Source of the DNA: Myotis daubentonii
Taxonomy: Eukaryota > Chordata > Mammalia > Chiroptera > Vespertilionidae
Length of the DNA: 64,000 nucleotides
NCBI RefSeq assembly: GCF_963259705.1
Contig: NC_081847.1
Span: forward strand, 75,769,469-75,833,468
Reading direction: 5' to 3'
A model generated the notes under the pieces. That model did not search any database. It saw nothing but the letters and a program-made list of their open reading frames with translations, and was not told the origin of the DNA. This document shows, in pieces, positions 10,913 to 23,345 of the stretch. Position 1 is the stretch's first letter. Each line of letters starts with the position of its first letter. A program made the position numbers and the translations under genes.

Positions 10913-13359
10913 GTAAAAAAAAAAAAAGTGTTCTATGTGGTTATTATATTCTCACATCAAAATCAATAGAGGTTAAACGTCCAACAAGAAGTACCTTCAT
11001 ATTAAAATTACATAATCATAGGTGTGGGGAAATTCTTATTAGTTGACAGTCTACCTCATAACTTGAAACCTTATTGTTTTTTTATTGTATTTCCTTAAAA
11101 TAAGAATGCTCTACCCCTAGCCTTCCATAGTTGGACTCTTGTTACAACATATTAGTGTCTTCCATAGACTTCTAATTTTAACAAACTGACCCATTTAGTT
11201 GAAACCATATATTCCTAAAGCTAATGTCCTAATGTTAATTAGCCTGAATCAAAACTTGAAGAACTTCAAAGTAAATATAATAAATTATAAAGAACTGACA
11301 AGGAAACTTGCAAGGCCATTGATAATTAATTGTATTTTTAATACTCATTATTTTTCCTTTGTGAGTTCTAAATCTCATTTTGGGTGGGGCGATGGAAAGA
11401 ATGTTGGTAGCATGTTTGTTTCTGATGATGCCTTTAGTCATTGCTCTTAGAATTCGGCAACAAGTTTTCTTTAAACCTGAAATAATGTGCTTCTTGATGC
11501 TTATAATTAACACAGTTAGTTGTGCTTTGGAGTTTGGCCTTTGTATCTTTATGGGTGCCCATAGTATAGGGTTTGATGTGAGAGAGACATGTGCCCTAAT
11601 CCACAGTATTCTTAAAGTGTCCCATTCTGCCTCCAGCCCAAACTGTGCTCTGTGGATGGGAAATCCAGGTCCTTTTCTTTAACTGAGAGGTCTGGTCAAA
11701 TCAAGGAATCTGTGTCAGGAGGGGTCCCATGGAGATTGGTAGGGACAAAGTCCCTGATGGCTTCAAGGGATTGAGGGAGAAAAGGAAGTGGAGATCATGA
11801 GTGGACAAGTCTTGGAAGAAATTTTGTTACAGAAAAAAGAGCAGAGTGATGGGTGGTTGCTGGAGGGGAATATGAGGTTAAGGAAGAATTTTTGTTGTTG
11901 TTTATTTTTGCTATGATGAAACTGTGCTAATGCAAATGACCCAAAAAAGAAAATGTGAATATGCTCAAATCAAGCCACTGATTGCAGGAGTTATGTGGGA
12001 GGGATGGGAGGGATACCTGCAGTGCACAGGGGAGGGAGAGGTGGGGGCAGGGGAGAAGGCAGTTCATCCATTGGAACTGGGAAGAAGGTAGAGGGAATGG
12101 GCTAGTGCCGGCCAGTTGTAGATTTGGGGGGAGAAGAAGCTGGTGGTTTGTGGTGGAAGTGTGAGGAAGTTCTAATGACTTGTGTGCTCATATAAGAGGG
12201 AAGAGGTGGTATTGGGGATGGGGATTGGGGAAAAGATGTCAATTAGAAACAGGATGTGGGAGCAAATAGATCCCAGAGGGAGCCGATGGTGGTGAGCTAG
12301 AGCAGTTTCAACCTGGTTGTGTTTTCTCCCGTGTCGTCCTTAGTAGTTACTGAGGCTGCTTCGGGGCTGAAAGTTCCCTACCTCTGAATGTCGTTGTGCT
12401 TTAAGGAATTCACCCTCAAATAAGTGATGTGGAGTGTGTTGCCTCATTAATGAGCATCTGTTCCCTTTGCTGTAGCCTCATTCAGGTCGAGAAAGGCCCG
12501 GGGAAGGTGATGTGCCATGGGAAGATTCATAGCAGTTGCTCCTGTCACTTGCCTTTAGAATAAAGAATGAAAAGGTGTTCTTTCCCTTTCAACTGACCCA
12601 GTTTTGGACAACACCTGGGCGTTGTTAGCTGAGCCAGAATATAGGTGTATTACAAAGAGCCACTTGTCTAACCCATAGCAGACGATTGCCAAAGCAAACT
12701 TGTCTTTTACCTGCCTCTTGCCAGCTGGCTTTCTCTATAAGGAACAGATTTAACCCTCTGTGGCCTGCTTGTTCTTAGCTAAGCAGCTGGCTTACTCTTG
12801 TGTACCCTTCATGGCAAGCCACACTACGCAGATGAAAGCTGATTACCGGGCCGGGGCCAGGCGTTCTCAAGCTTGTGATCAGAGCTCTGCCTGCGTGAGC
12901 CTCCTTCACGACAGCCTGGAACCTAGCCTTCACGGGTCTTTTGTCAGACTCGGGCCCGGGAGACCTGGAATCACAGGCTTTCAGAGTAGGAAGGGAAATT
13001 GGAAAGTGTAAACTTCATCTCTGATTTCACTGAGCCCAACTCTCCTAAGCTCCTGTAGGGCCTGGAACTGAATAAATGTGTTCCATTGTGATATCTAATA
13101 GCTGTTAATCCAGGAGATGAATATTCTAAACAACCACCACAAAAAGCAAGGAATTCAGACCCCTAGTGGGTTAGCCAGCCTCTAGACTGACCGTAACTTC
13201 TCCAGGCAGTGTCACAATTAGTTGTACATGGTGCCTACAACTGTTTTGGTTTGGCTCATTGGCAGTTCTGGTTCTATGACTGGTATTATTCAGTCATAAA
13301 GAAATCCTATAAAAAGGACCATTCGTCTACAAACCTTCCCCTTTGACATAATTTAGATC
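10913..13359. other. GALNT1 intron, no clear feature
   Basis: First part of the 5.5-kb intron, beginning with a 13-A run directly after the donor GT. The rest is unique-looking; purine-rich G/A stretches at 11750-12290 give spurious ORFs. Confidence 0.5.
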
Positions 13360-13367
13360 CCCTAGGA

Positions 13368-13579
13368 CAGGGGTGGGCAAACTTTTTGACTTGAGGGCCA
13401 CAATGGGTTCTTAAACTGGACTGGAGGGCCGGAACAAAAGCATGGATGGAGTGTTTGTGTGAACTAATATAAATTCAAAGTAATCATCATTACATAAAAG
13501 GGTACGGTCTTTTTTTTTTAGTTTCATTCATTTCAAATGGGCCGGATCCGGCCCGCGGGCCGTAGTTTGCCCATGGCTG
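13368..13579 (+). mobile_element. hAT MITE with perfect 8-bp TSD
   Basis: Ends CAGGGGTGGGCAAAC and GTTTGCCCATGGCTG pair as imperfect inverted repeats. CCCTAGGA duplicates flank it at 13360-13367 and 13580-13587. Hallmarks are ..gggccggatccggcccgcgg.. and ..actggactggagggccgg... A second copy in opposite orientation lies at 26903-27115. Confidence 0.92.
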
Positions 13580-13751
13580 CCCTAGGATGTCTACTAACTT
13601 GGGCCTTCCAAGTGCCTCCACAGAGGGCCCAGGCTGTGGTAGCAGCTTCCTAGCCAGCTTGTGCACCGTTTCTCTCATTGACAAGTAGCCCTCACAAAAG
13701 GTGGAAGACTTTTTCCTGTGTGTCAGCATGTAGTCCTGCACAGCCAGTGTT

Positions 13752-13885
13752 GTAGCCAGTAGCCACATGTGGCTGTTTAAATTAAATTCAAAATCAATGC
13801 CTCAGTCACACTAGGCACCTGTGGCTGGTGGCTCCATATTGGGTGGCACAGATATAAAGCATTTCCATCATCATAGAAAGTTCTG
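13752..13885 (-). mobile_element. Ancient hAT-Charlie-type MITE relic
   Basis: The stretch ..agccacatgtggctgtttaa.. to ..cacctgtggctggtggctcc.. and ..agaaagttctgttggaca.. matches a widespread placental Charlie-type MITE as I recall it. Exact subfamily is not certain; no target duplication is visible. Confidence 0.5.
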
Positions 13886-14640
13886 TTGGACAAAGGTGGG
13901 GACATTAACACAATAGCCAATACAGGAGGCTGTTCATCGATCTTGCCATCATTCCATAAATTTCACCCTTCCCAGGCCCTAAAGTTGAGTTGTTCATATT
14001 TGCTTGTCAAACCCAGCGAATTAAAAACTCATAACTGCTGTATATCTTCCATAATCATCTTTACTCTCAAGTGATTTAGAAAATGTACATCCTAAAACAA
14101 CTTTCTTAGGGATGTATTACATCAAATTCCCAACCATCCTGTCAGTAGTTATTTTCTGCTCCATTAAGGAGAACATCAGGAGAACATTTATATTCAGGAG
14201 TATCTACTCCCAATGAGAAGAGCTCCCTTCTTTTTCTATAGCAAATCGGTCTTTTAGTTTGAGGTGACTCAATAATTTAGAATCTCAGTTGGTATTGGAA
14301 ATCCTAGTAATCTTCAAGTACTGTGTTACCAAAGAAGGGGACTTCTCTTGTTTCTCTTTCCAAGATAGTCATCAAAATATCACTTGAAATGTGAATAAAC
14401 CAGAAGAAATTCATAGTGTAATAAGACTACTGAGCACTTCTTGTGGATCTATCTGTATGTAAACCAGAGATGGGACAGAGCCCTCTAAGCGCGGGAGAAC
14501 CCAGAAGCTAGCCCATCTTTTCCTTAGATTACACTTCAAAATCCTAACTTGTCAGGAGGTTCTCACTTTTTTTTTCTAGTTTTTGTCTTTTTTTTTTTTT
14601 TTTTTTTTAGAAATCCAACAAAGGCAATATTTGACTAGAA

Positions 14641-14851
14641 CCGTGGTCGGCAAACCACGGCTCGTGAGCCACATGCGGCTCTTTGGCCCCTTGAGTGTGG
14701 CTCTTCCACAAAATACCACGTGCAGGCGCACACGTACAGTGCGATTGAAACTTTGTGGCCCATGCGCAGAAGTCGGTATTTTGTGGAAAAGCCACACTCA
14801 AGGGGCCAAAGAGCCGCATGTGGCTCGCGAGCCGCAGTTTGCTGACCACTG
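14641..14851 (+). mobile_element. Fold-back hAT MITE with perfect 8-bp TSD
   Basis: GACTAGAA flanks it at 14633-14640 and 14852-14859. The ends pair (..cgtggtcggcaaac / ..tttgctgaccactg), and the inversion continues deep inside: about 14672-14718 and 14775-14823 are near-perfect complements (..gaGCCaCATGcGGCTctttggcc..). The whole 211 bp could form one long hairpin. A longer relative lies at 33642. Confidence 0.93.
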
Positions 14852-15424
14852 GACTAGAACATCCTTACATTAACCACTCTTAAATTCTTTCCTATAATTT
14901 CTCTTCTTCCTGATAACATGCCTGTACATTTTATGTCAGTCTGTATTTTCCAACTATCAGCATTATACTTGGGAAAATCCTGTCTTATATGAACTGACTT
15001 TGAGATGGGAGGAATAGCAGATTGTTACTATTTCTGAGCTAGACTCTGAATAGATACGTGGATGTGCATTGTATTACCTATCCCAGCACAGAGCCAGGTA
15101 CCTCCCAGGTACTGTTAGGAAATTGATCTCAGAAGGTTTGGGTCATTTGGATTGAAGCCCAGGTCCCACTTATGCCAAAATCCCAGTTCCTATTCCTGAC
15201 AGCCGTGAATAATAGTTTTTCACACCTATGTCTTTGCATCTTTATAATAATGCATATGGGCTTGTTAGTGCCTTACACAATATTGGAATAATATGTAGAC
15301 TGTACATTTGTTTATAAAAAATGGCTTATTTGTGGTTTTAACTTTATCCCCACTTCATCTACCACACAAAACTAGTTACATTTTTTTCTGTCTACACGAC
15401 ATGACAGGTGTGGTTTGTCATATA

Positions 15425-15706
15425 CAGTGGGGCCTTGACTTACGAGTTTAAGTCGTTCCGTGACCAAGCTCGAAACTCAAATTACTTGTATGTCAAATCA
15501 TTAAAGTGAACGAGTGAGACACGTGATGCTGGGCTGCTGATGTGGGGTTCACTGTGACGTTCGCTGCGCCAACTAGCGGTGGGGTATCTGAAGCTGGCTC
15601 GTAACCTGAATTTTAGCTCGCAACTCAAAGCAAAAAATCGGCCGAGAGACGCCTCGTGTCTTGAAAAACTCGTTAGTCGGGACACTCGTAAGTCAAGGCC
15701 CCACTG
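15425..15706 (+). mobile_element. Tc1/mariner-superfamily (Tigger-like) MITE
   Basis: TA dinucleotides flank it at 15423-15424 and 15707-15708. The terminal inverted repeats are identical for 23 bp, beginning CAGTGGGGCCTTGACTTAC. The 282-bp interior has no transposase. The perfect ends suggest fairly recent insertion. Confidence 0.88.
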
Positions 15707-16366
15707 TATCTCCCTTTGGCCTACCTGCTAACATCCATAGGAATAGATTGAGGACTTTCAAATGTCTATTCACAATATGCTTTTAAACTGCAGCAATTCA
15801 GAGAAACAAACATATCAAGGGGCATTGCTTAAAATACTCTTCCTGATTTTGATAACTGGCTTAAATTCCTTTTATGTAACTGATGGTCATCTAACGAAAG
15901 AGTGGTGTTTGCACCACACCATGATTATACTCCCCGTGAAGCCAAGCTCCAAACTCTGATTAGAAAGTATCCCCATTGAGTAGCCTAAGAGCTCATCAGA
16001 GTAGTCGTCAAAATTATTGTATCCACGGGAGTTGTTAAATTGCTTTAAATTATTAGGCAAAATAGAGCTTATTGAACTAAATACAAATCCCAGAAGAAAA
16101 GCTTGGGGGGGGAAAGAAATAAGAATTTTAAGGATTTCTCTCTGAAACACAAACATGAGTAAGACCTCTCTAGACCCCAAAATTTTAGGTAGACAGTGAA
16201 TTCCGCTGCTGCTGCTCCTCCACCCCCCCAAACTCATAGCCCTTGTCATGCGTCTGAGGTTGTTTTATAGTAAAGTTTAGATTGATTTTAATGTGTGCGT
16301 ATCTGTACCTATGCGTCTGGTTAATCTCTTTCCCTTCTGATGTTTGCGTTATTCTCTGTCCCATAG

Positions 16367-16465
16367 ATACGCAATGTAGAAACAAATCAGTGTCTTGATA
16401 ACATGGCTAGAAAAGAGAATGAAAAAGTTGGAATCTTTAACTGTCACGGTATGGGAGGCAATCAG
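16367..16465 (+). CDS. GALNT1: GALNT1 coding exon, residues 434-466 (lectin alpha repeat)
   Basis: This exon of exactly 33 codons encodes [20 protein letters not shown] and [13 protein letters not shown]. It is the first (alpha) repeat of the ricin-type beta-trefoil lectin domain, with its QCLD motif (D444). In this family the lectin domain recognises existing GalNAc residues and steers glycosylation of partly glycosylated substrates. Borders are gtcccatag/ATA at 16365-16366 and CAG/gtgagt at 16466. The preceding intron (10913-16366, about 5.5 kb) contains a Tigger-like MITE and two hAT MITEs. Confidence 0.96.
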
Positions 16466-16923
16466 GTGAGTATTTTAGTAAAGCTTTAAAGGGATAATTT
16501 TCAGATTTTTCTGTTCATTTAATCTCATGATGTCATTCAGGAAATACTTTCCTACATTTAAGTAGAAAATAATAAAGACCTTTAGGAAAAGGGAGCCTTC
16601 AATCTAATGATTATTTTTAAGTGAAACATTTGTAAAAGGCCCCTTGTGAGAACTGTATTTACGTTGCTGTGCGTGAGGTTTATTTTGCCCTTTTTCGCAA
16701 ACAGATGACAGTCCTTGACAATACACTCATTGTGTACATAGGAATTTTTTCTTTCCTCTGTGTAAAGTTAGTGGTAGCTTTTTTGAGTCACTTACTCTCT
16801 ATTACATTAATAAAGTTCAAAATTGTTTTTCTTGAATTATTTGTTTTTTCCCCTCCAGATATTGGGTGTATAAAACACTGGCTGTACTGTGACGGCTTAC
16901 ATGGGGGCATGCTTGTTTTTCAG

Positions 16924-17058
16924 GTTTTCTCTTACACTGCCAACAAAGAAATTAGGACGGATGACCTTTGCTTGGATGTCTCCAAACTCAACGGCCCAGT
17001 CACAATGCTCAAATGCCACCACCTAAAAGGCAACCAACTTTGGGAGTATGATCCCGTG
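16924..17058 (+). CDS. GALNT1: GALNT1 coding exon, residues 467-511 (lectin beta repeat)
   Basis: This exon of 45 codons in phase 0 encodes [20 protein letters not shown], then [11 protein letters not shown] and [14 protein letters not shown] is the ligand-binding motif of the second lectin repeat (D484), and QLWEY is the QxW-type signature that closes a ricin B repeat. The acceptor is gtttttcag/GTT at 16922-16923 and the donor is GTG/gtaagt at 17059. The reading frame stays open for about 250 nt upstream and 40 nt downstream of the exon, but the splice signals and homology fix these borders. Confidence 0.96.
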
Positions 17059-17193
17059 GTAAGTTATATGTACATGAATAAGATAAAATATATTAAATGA
17101 TATGTGCTGTTGGGTATGTTTATAGACTTTATCGCTAAAAAATGAACTCTTGGGGAATCTGAATATAGGTCAAATTGTTCTTATACTCTAAAG

Positions 17194-17398
17194 CAGGGGT
17201 CCTCAAACTTTTTAAACAGGGGGCCAGTTCACTGTCCCTCAGACCGTTGGAGGGCCGGACTATAGTTTAAAAAAAAAACTATGAACAAATTCCTATGCAC
17301 ACTGCACATATCTTATTTTAAAGTAAAAAAACAAAACGGGAACAAATACAACATTTGTATTTGCATGTGGCCCACGGGCCGTAGTTTGAGGACCCCTG
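17194..17398 (+). mobile_element. hAT MITE with perfect 8-bp TSD
   Basis: Ends CAGGGGTCCTCAAACTTT and GTTTGAGGACCCCTG are inverted repeats. CTCTAAAG flanks it at 17186-17193 and 17399-17406. It sits about 130 bp after the lectin beta-repeat exon of GALNT1 and has no coding content. Confidence 0.93.
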
Positions 17399-17406
17399 CT
17401 CTAAAG

Positions 17407-18355
17407 ATTGACAGGTGGGAAAAACAATATGCATAAAATAAGCATGTTTTAATCTCCCTGAAATTAAACTGGCCTTGCCTCCAGTCCCTGGGTCCTTGTC
17501 ACCAAGTAGCTCCCATCCCTCTGTATGTCCTCAGGCTCACAGGCTTGCAAGGGGGAATGGAGCGGTAAGTAGGCTCTGTAAATCCTGCATTAAACACTTA
17601 GGTAAAGGTAGCCCCAGTTAATGAAACTCTGGCTCACGAGGATAGTTCAGTGACAACGCCCCCTCACCTCCTGTCTGACCAACCTCCCAACTTGTGGTTT
17701 TGCTCTACGGTTCTGGAATCAGCATCAAGATGTCTTTTCTCTGGTTCTTCTTTTTCTGTTTACAAGCCCTAGTGTTCTTCTCTCTGTAAGGAAAGACTTG
17801 TTCCTGAAGTAAAAGACTTTACTTTCTATGCGCATTGATCAATGGCGAGTGAATGGCCAGCTCGCGCCTCTGCTTCCCAGCCCCGGCTCCTGCCTCCACC
17901 TGGCTTCTCAGGGGCTCTGGATGTGGAGCTCCTCGTGGCTGTTGCTGAGCTGATGATGATAGTTTAGAAGCATCTTATCCGCTGACTTTAGATACACTAC
18001 TGTTTAGTGTCTTCTCTTTACTTTCTTTCTATTTCCTTTTGTGTGCTTGGCTCACTCTGCTTTTTTATTCTTTCCCTTATGGAGATGTCCAAAGTCATGA
18101 CTTTGCCCATCTTTTCTCCCTATATGTTGCCATATACAAACCGTGGTCCACTTTCATCACTAACCTGCTATTTTCTGAACTTGCCCTGTACTTTCCCACT
18201 TTACGTTTAAGATCATACACTTCCCTCTACCTAACAAATCCTACCCATTCTTGAGGGCCCATCTTTGACCATCACTTGCATGAATCCCTACCAGAAATTA
18301 GCTCTGTCATAATTTAGTTATAATTGTCTCTGACCCCTCTAATGCTTTGCTTCTT
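17407..18355. other. GALNT1 intron, mostly unique
   Basis: No exon-like sequence. The C/T-rich part at about 18170-18300 (..acaaatcctacccattcttgagggcccat..) resembles an old L2 or CR1-type LINE end. Confidence 0.4.
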
Positions 18356-18369
18356 TGTAGTGTTTATTT

Positions 18370-18596
18370 ATTTATTTTTTAAAATATATTTTATTGATTT
18401 TTTTACAGAGAGGAAGGGAGAGGGATAGAGAGAGTCAGAAACATCGATGAGAGAGAAACATCGATCAGCTGCCTCCTGCACACTCCCCACTGGGTACGTG
18501 CCCGCAACCGAGGTACATGCCCTTGACCTGAATCGAACCTGGGACCCTTGAGTCCAAAGGCCGACGCTCTATCCACTGAGCCAAACCGGTTAGGGC
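18370..18596 (-). repeat. VES SINE, antisense, with TSD
   Basis: Read on the minus strand: GCCCTAACCGGTTTGGCTCA, then a tRNA-like body with A and B box-like segments, a pyrimidine tract and an A-rich tail. TGTAGTGTTTATTT is duplicated at 18356-18369 and 18597-18610. VES SINEs are characteristic of vespertilionid bats. Confidence 0.93.
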
Positions 18597-18610
18597 TGTA
18601 GTGTTTATTT

Positions 18611-19360
18611 TTTATCTACCAGTCTTTTCTGGACTATAGATGGTTAGATCCTAGAGGGCAAACACCATGTTTTATAATTCCTGGGTCTCCCTTCACCATG
18701 TAAACTATAGTAAAAATAACATTAAATATAGCAATAGCCACGTTAAAATTACCATTGGAAACAGCCTGAATATTCAGTTCCAGGGTTTTTCGTGGTACAT
18801 GCTACTGCCATTTTGGGTAGTACTGCATACTGCAATGTGCAGTCTCTGACCCCAGACCGTAAATGCCAGTGGCATCCCAGAGTCATCGTGACAACCCAAG
18901 TGTTTTAAAAATTAAAAGCCTCCCAATTAATGTTCATTAAAAAAGGACAGCCTGTCAGTTAGGTAACATAAACAGGGGTCGACTTGTCTTAGTAAGCCTG
19001 GAGGTAAGTGGCTTCCCATGTGGATTCAGCTGCACCCAGCGTGGACCAGTAACCGGTGTCTGTGTTAGGAGTTCATTTTAATAAACCTAAATAAGTGAAA
19101 TAATTTTAGAAATTGGGATGAGAGGACCAATTCCCCAACTAAATTTTTTGTTGTGTCCAATTTGTATATTTTTATTAACACTAACAGTTGACACTCAGAG
19201 AAGCTTTTCAGGGCCTTCTGGAATGTCTGAGGGTTTTGTCTTACACGTGACCCAAGGCCTGGGCAGCAAGCGGTGTGCACGGGGACCTTCAGCTCTCTGT
19301 TCTGCCAGATCGCGTTCCTGGCTGCTGGGGGTGTTCTAGGCTATTGAGTTTTTCCAGCGT
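18611..19360. other. GALNT1 intron, L2-like remnant then unique
   Basis: The start (..gatcctagagggcaaacaccat..) looks like the 3' end of an L2 element. The rest is unremarkable. Confidence 0.4.
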
Positions 19361-19490
19361 GAGTGCCATTTATCAGGAGCTTCCTCTGAGCTAGCACTTT
19401 CTGTACATTATCTTAATCTTTCCTCTTAACCGTTTCAAGTATTTTTGTCCCCATTTTATAGATGATGAACCTGGGGCTCAGAGAGGTTTT
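19361..19490 (-). repeat. MIR SINE fragment
   Basis: Reverse MIR features: ..cattatcttaatctttcc.., then ..ccccattttatagatgatga.. and ..ggggctcagagaggttt.. in the expected order. Confidence 0.65.
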
Positions 19491-20000
19491 TGTTCAGGGG
19501 CAGTCAAGCACCACATACAACAGACCATGTATTACAATGGAGCTGAAAAATTCCAATTGCGTGACCCGGCATTACAGCACATCTCTCACCTATTTGTGGT
19601 GATGCTGGTATAAACCTTCTGCGCTGCCAAGTGGTTTGATACTACAACACAGACAATTACGTACAGTACATAATACTTGATAATGACTGTGTTACTGGTT
19701 TATGTATTTAAAAATAACGAAATATAGTAGAGTCTACTCTTTCTACTTACAAACAAAAAAGGTTTGCTGTAAAACAGCATGCCGTGTTTAAACTGGCAGC
19801 AGCCTCATACATCCTGTGTTTACGGCATTTTCTTGATTGCATCAGTTTCTCTTGTGCTTGACTTAATCTTGTACTGTTTCTGTAGTGATGTGCTGTACGG
19901 GCTTGTAGCGTAGGAGCAATAGGCTGTAACATCTAGGTTTGTGTAAGTCACTCTATGACGTTCACACAGTGATGGAATTGCCTGATGACACATTGCTCAG
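19491..20000. repeat. Ancient interspersed repeat, family uncertain
   Basis: Stretches such as ..taatacttgataatgactg.. and ..ttactggtttatgtattta.. followed by ..ctctttctacttacaaac.. are familiar from a dispersed placental repeat, but I cannot name it. No ORF of note. Confidence 0.3.
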
Positions 20001-21112
20001 AACATATCTCCATCATAAAACAGTCTGTGGCAGTAGTTGGTATGTGATAAATCTGGAATTTATTCTAGAAATGTCTGACTGCAAAGCCCTTTCTCTCAAC
20101 AAGTAAACTATAGAATCTCTGCATAAAAAACCACCACAACCATGCTGACTCTGGTCCAGGTTCTGTAAGAATTAACGTATGTAATACTGAACCTACAGTC
20201 AGCGTCGGTAGTAAACTATGACATCTGCACATGTGTACTGCCTTTGGCCAATTTCTACTTTGACCACAATACAGAATAAATGACTGTAAGCTAAAATAGT
20301 TGTATTATATTCAATCACTAGGTTGCAATAGGAATTTTTGAGCTCCACTATAATGTTAATTACATTAAAATAGTGCCATAAGTAAAAAGTGAGATAAATT
20401 TATATCAGTAAACATTTTCACATTTCCTTTACATGTATAAACCCTTATAGGGTAATGCTCAATACAGATTCCTACACAGTTGCTTTGGCGTCCTTACCCT
20501 GACCAGGGCTGCTGAGAATCAGATGCAGTACTGTGAGTCAGTGTGCCTGCTAGCTCTCCTCTGGCCTGTCCTTTTAAAAGTATCCCCAAAACCAGCATGA
20601 CAGAAGATACATAGCTGTATCTATTGGCCACTTACTAAGAACTGTTTATAAATCTTAGGATTCCTTATGATTTTGAATCTTACAAAGGACCTGCATGGGA
20701 GCACAGGATGCATTTGAACAGCCTTATCATAGGGAAATGAAGCAATTTTGAAATAGCTTTTTGAAAATAGGTTAAGGATCCTAAATTAAGAACAGCTAAT
20801 CCAATCATATTCTTAGGAAACTGAAGCACAAAAAAGTAAAATTTCTCACAGAGCTTATGGGAGAATAGGACTTAGAATGTAGGTCATCTTACTGCAAGTC
20901 CAGTAGAATCCACTGTACCCCAGTGCCTTTCTCCCTCCCACAGTTCCTAATGATATCTTTACATAGATGCCTTTCTCCATTATTATTTACATAATGTATA
21001 TTACAAAAAATCCCTTTTCTACTGAAGAATTCAATAATCACCAGAAATGATGGCTGAGATGTTTTTGTTGTTTTCCACTTTCATGGTAAGACTCTTTTTC
21101 TGTGCTTTTCAG
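20001..21112. other. GALNT1 last intron, unique plus MIR-like piece
   Basis: Mostly unique. About 20815-20935 (..aggaaactgaagcacaa.. then ..ccactgtaccccagtgcc..) looks like an antisense MIR. It ends at the acceptor at 21111-21112. Confidence 0.45.
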
Positions 21113-21259
21113 AAATTGACCCTGCAGCATGTGAACAGTAACCAGTGCCTGGATAAAGCCACGGAGGAGGACAGCCAGGTGCCCAGCATCAGAGACTGCA
21201 GCGGAGGCCGGTCCCAGCAGTGGCTTCTCCGCAACGTCACCCTTCCAGAAATATTCTGA
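21113..21259 (+). CDS. GALNT1: GALNT1 last coding exon, residues 512-559 and stop
   Basis: This exon encodes 48 residues and a TGA stop: [20 protein letters not shown], then [17 protein letters not shown] and [11 protein letters not shown]. It is the third (gamma) lectin repeat, with QCLD (D525) and a closing QQW. An N-glycosylation sequon, NVT, lies eight residues from the end. The C-terminus LPEIF is what I recall for GALNT1. The acceptor is gtgcttttcag/AAA at 21111-21112. The preceding intron of about 4 kb holds a hAT MITE, a VES SINE and MIR-like pieces. Confidence 0.97.
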   Translation, partial: KLTLQHVNSNQCLDKATEEDSQVPSIRDCSGGRSQQWLLRNVTLPEIF

Positions 21260-22403
21260 GACCAAATTTACACAAGAAAAAAAATAAGGGTTGACTGGGC
21301 TACCTCAGCATACATTTCTGCCACATTCTTACGTAGCAAAAAAGGGACAGTGCTCCCTCCTGCGGGACGTGAGGGTTCTCAGCCAGTAAGACTAGACTCA
21401 CTCCTCACGCACCGTGAACCAGCCTCCTGCCACGTAGCGAGACTGTGCACACTGATGTTTACAAGGTCAAAGAGGCTTTCGTCAAGAGTCATTGTAAAGA
21501 CTATTCAGACAGTGAAACAATCAGCGACATGTGCTTCCGGAAAGCTGCGCCTCGGAGGGTCTGCTTGCACAGCAGTGGTTTCCGCTGGACATGCTGTCAC
21601 AGTGAAGAATTTCCAAGATAGAACTGGTAGCCAGTATATTAATATTGATACAAAAATACATGAGAAGAACTGGAACCAGGTTCAAAATCATGAAAATAAC
21701 ATTTTTACAAAAAAAAAAAACTATATTAAACAGGGTTTAAAGGAAATTAAAACAGAACTATGAGAAGTACAATTTGTTATAGTATAGTATCAAATTTCTA
21801 TATAGATTTTATACCTCGGTGGGGAAAAACTGATTCCAGTGACATTCATTTTGTTTTCATCTGTGATAGTCATGGATGCTTTTTTATTTCTCCTTGGGGT
21901 GCTGAAATTGAGCTGGGGGGAAAGGCTCTTTGAACGTAGTTTTAATTGCTTTCTACAATTTTTAAAATTTGGTTTGTGGGCTGTTGGAATTGTAATTTTT
22001 AATTGCCTTCCAAAAATGGAGATTTAAAATAATGTCTGGTCTCACTGAACAGTTAGATATCTCAGTTGCTCTTGGGTCAGCTGGCTTACAGACTTTCTCT
22101 CACACACAGATTTCTTAATAGATTTTCAACTTAACTTGATTCAACCGATTATGCTTAATACCCAAGATTCATCTACTGTACTACAGGTTTGTTTTCACAG
22201 CAATAAATCTTCAGTTTTTGGTTTATGACTCCACTCAACAAAAGGCCTGCGGAAGTGATTTATTATTTGGGTATTTGGAGATGATGCATTTGATGGTTTT
22301 TTGGAAAACAGTTTTCACTCCATATTCAGATGTGCTTCATTGTCAAGTGCATATTTAGATTAGGTTCTTGAATTGTAATGAACTGCTGCTTTTTTTAAAA
22401 AAT

Positions 22404-22409
22404 AATAAA
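22404..22409 (+). terminator. AATAAA polyadenylation signal candidate
   Basis: This canonical hexamer is followed within about 35 nt by a T-rich and GT-containing stretch, about 1.15 kb after the GALNT1 stop. It is a plausible proximal or main 3' end. Confidence 0.5.
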
Positions 22410-23345
22410 ATTTTATGGAAAATGTTTAATTGGCATTTTTTAAATGAGTTAGCCAAAGAAGTGCAGTTATTATTCCATATTATTAATCCTGTACTTCTTC
22501 CCTAAATTTAATTTAGATTAAATTGGCTTCCTTTTTGTTTTCTAATACTGCAAAATAACCTGAGTATCAATTAAAAGTTGAATATCAATTAAGTTTTAAA
22601 TCTCATAGAAAATCTCATTGTGACATTTTTCCTGATAAGTAAAGCAATCCATTGGCAAAAGTGCATATGTTTTCCTTTATTTATAAGATTTTATTTAAGT
22701 GATACTCTTTTCTTTGATTATCAAAGACTTTCACTGCAGGCACTGCTATTTCTTGTGCCTAAGAATGTTTCTAAAAGTTGCATCATTAGATACTCCCAAG
22801 TCCAGTTACAGAAAGTTCTCATTTCAAGTTCATCAATGTCAAGCGCACGTGGATGCTTTAAGGTGAGTCTGTAGTACAGACTGCAAACATTTTGTCCCCA
22901 GGAAATTTGCAATTCAGCAGTACTGATGGAATTATTTTTCCTGCTTCATGTAGGCCTAATGCTTGAGTAAACCAGATGTCTAATCAAAAATTATTTTCAT
23001 GCTCAGAATTTCAGCTTTTGTACTCAAGCATAGCTTGGTTTTCTTCCTTACTGTAAGAAAGCTTAATAACAGTGTGATTTAAGGTTTTGTTTTGTTTTTT
23101 GTTTTTTAAGAGGGGGGTATGAGTGATTAATTCATGGGTACTTTTAGAACCTGTTCGATAACCCCATTGCCTTTATTTTTCTAATTAAAGAATTCCTAAA
23201 TACTTTGAAAATATAAAATATTCCTGAATAGTTGTGCCTTACATTGATGTTATTTGAAGTTAAAATGAGTCCCTGATCATTATATCCATTTGTAGGTTAG
23301 GCAATATGCTAATTACTCCGTTATAAATCAAACTGAGAAGAAAAG

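Noticed and set aside
16669..17100. 143-codon ORF as a single exon
   Set aside because: Only 16924-17058 matches GALNT1. The acceptor before it and the donor after it are clear, so the rest is intron read in an open frame.
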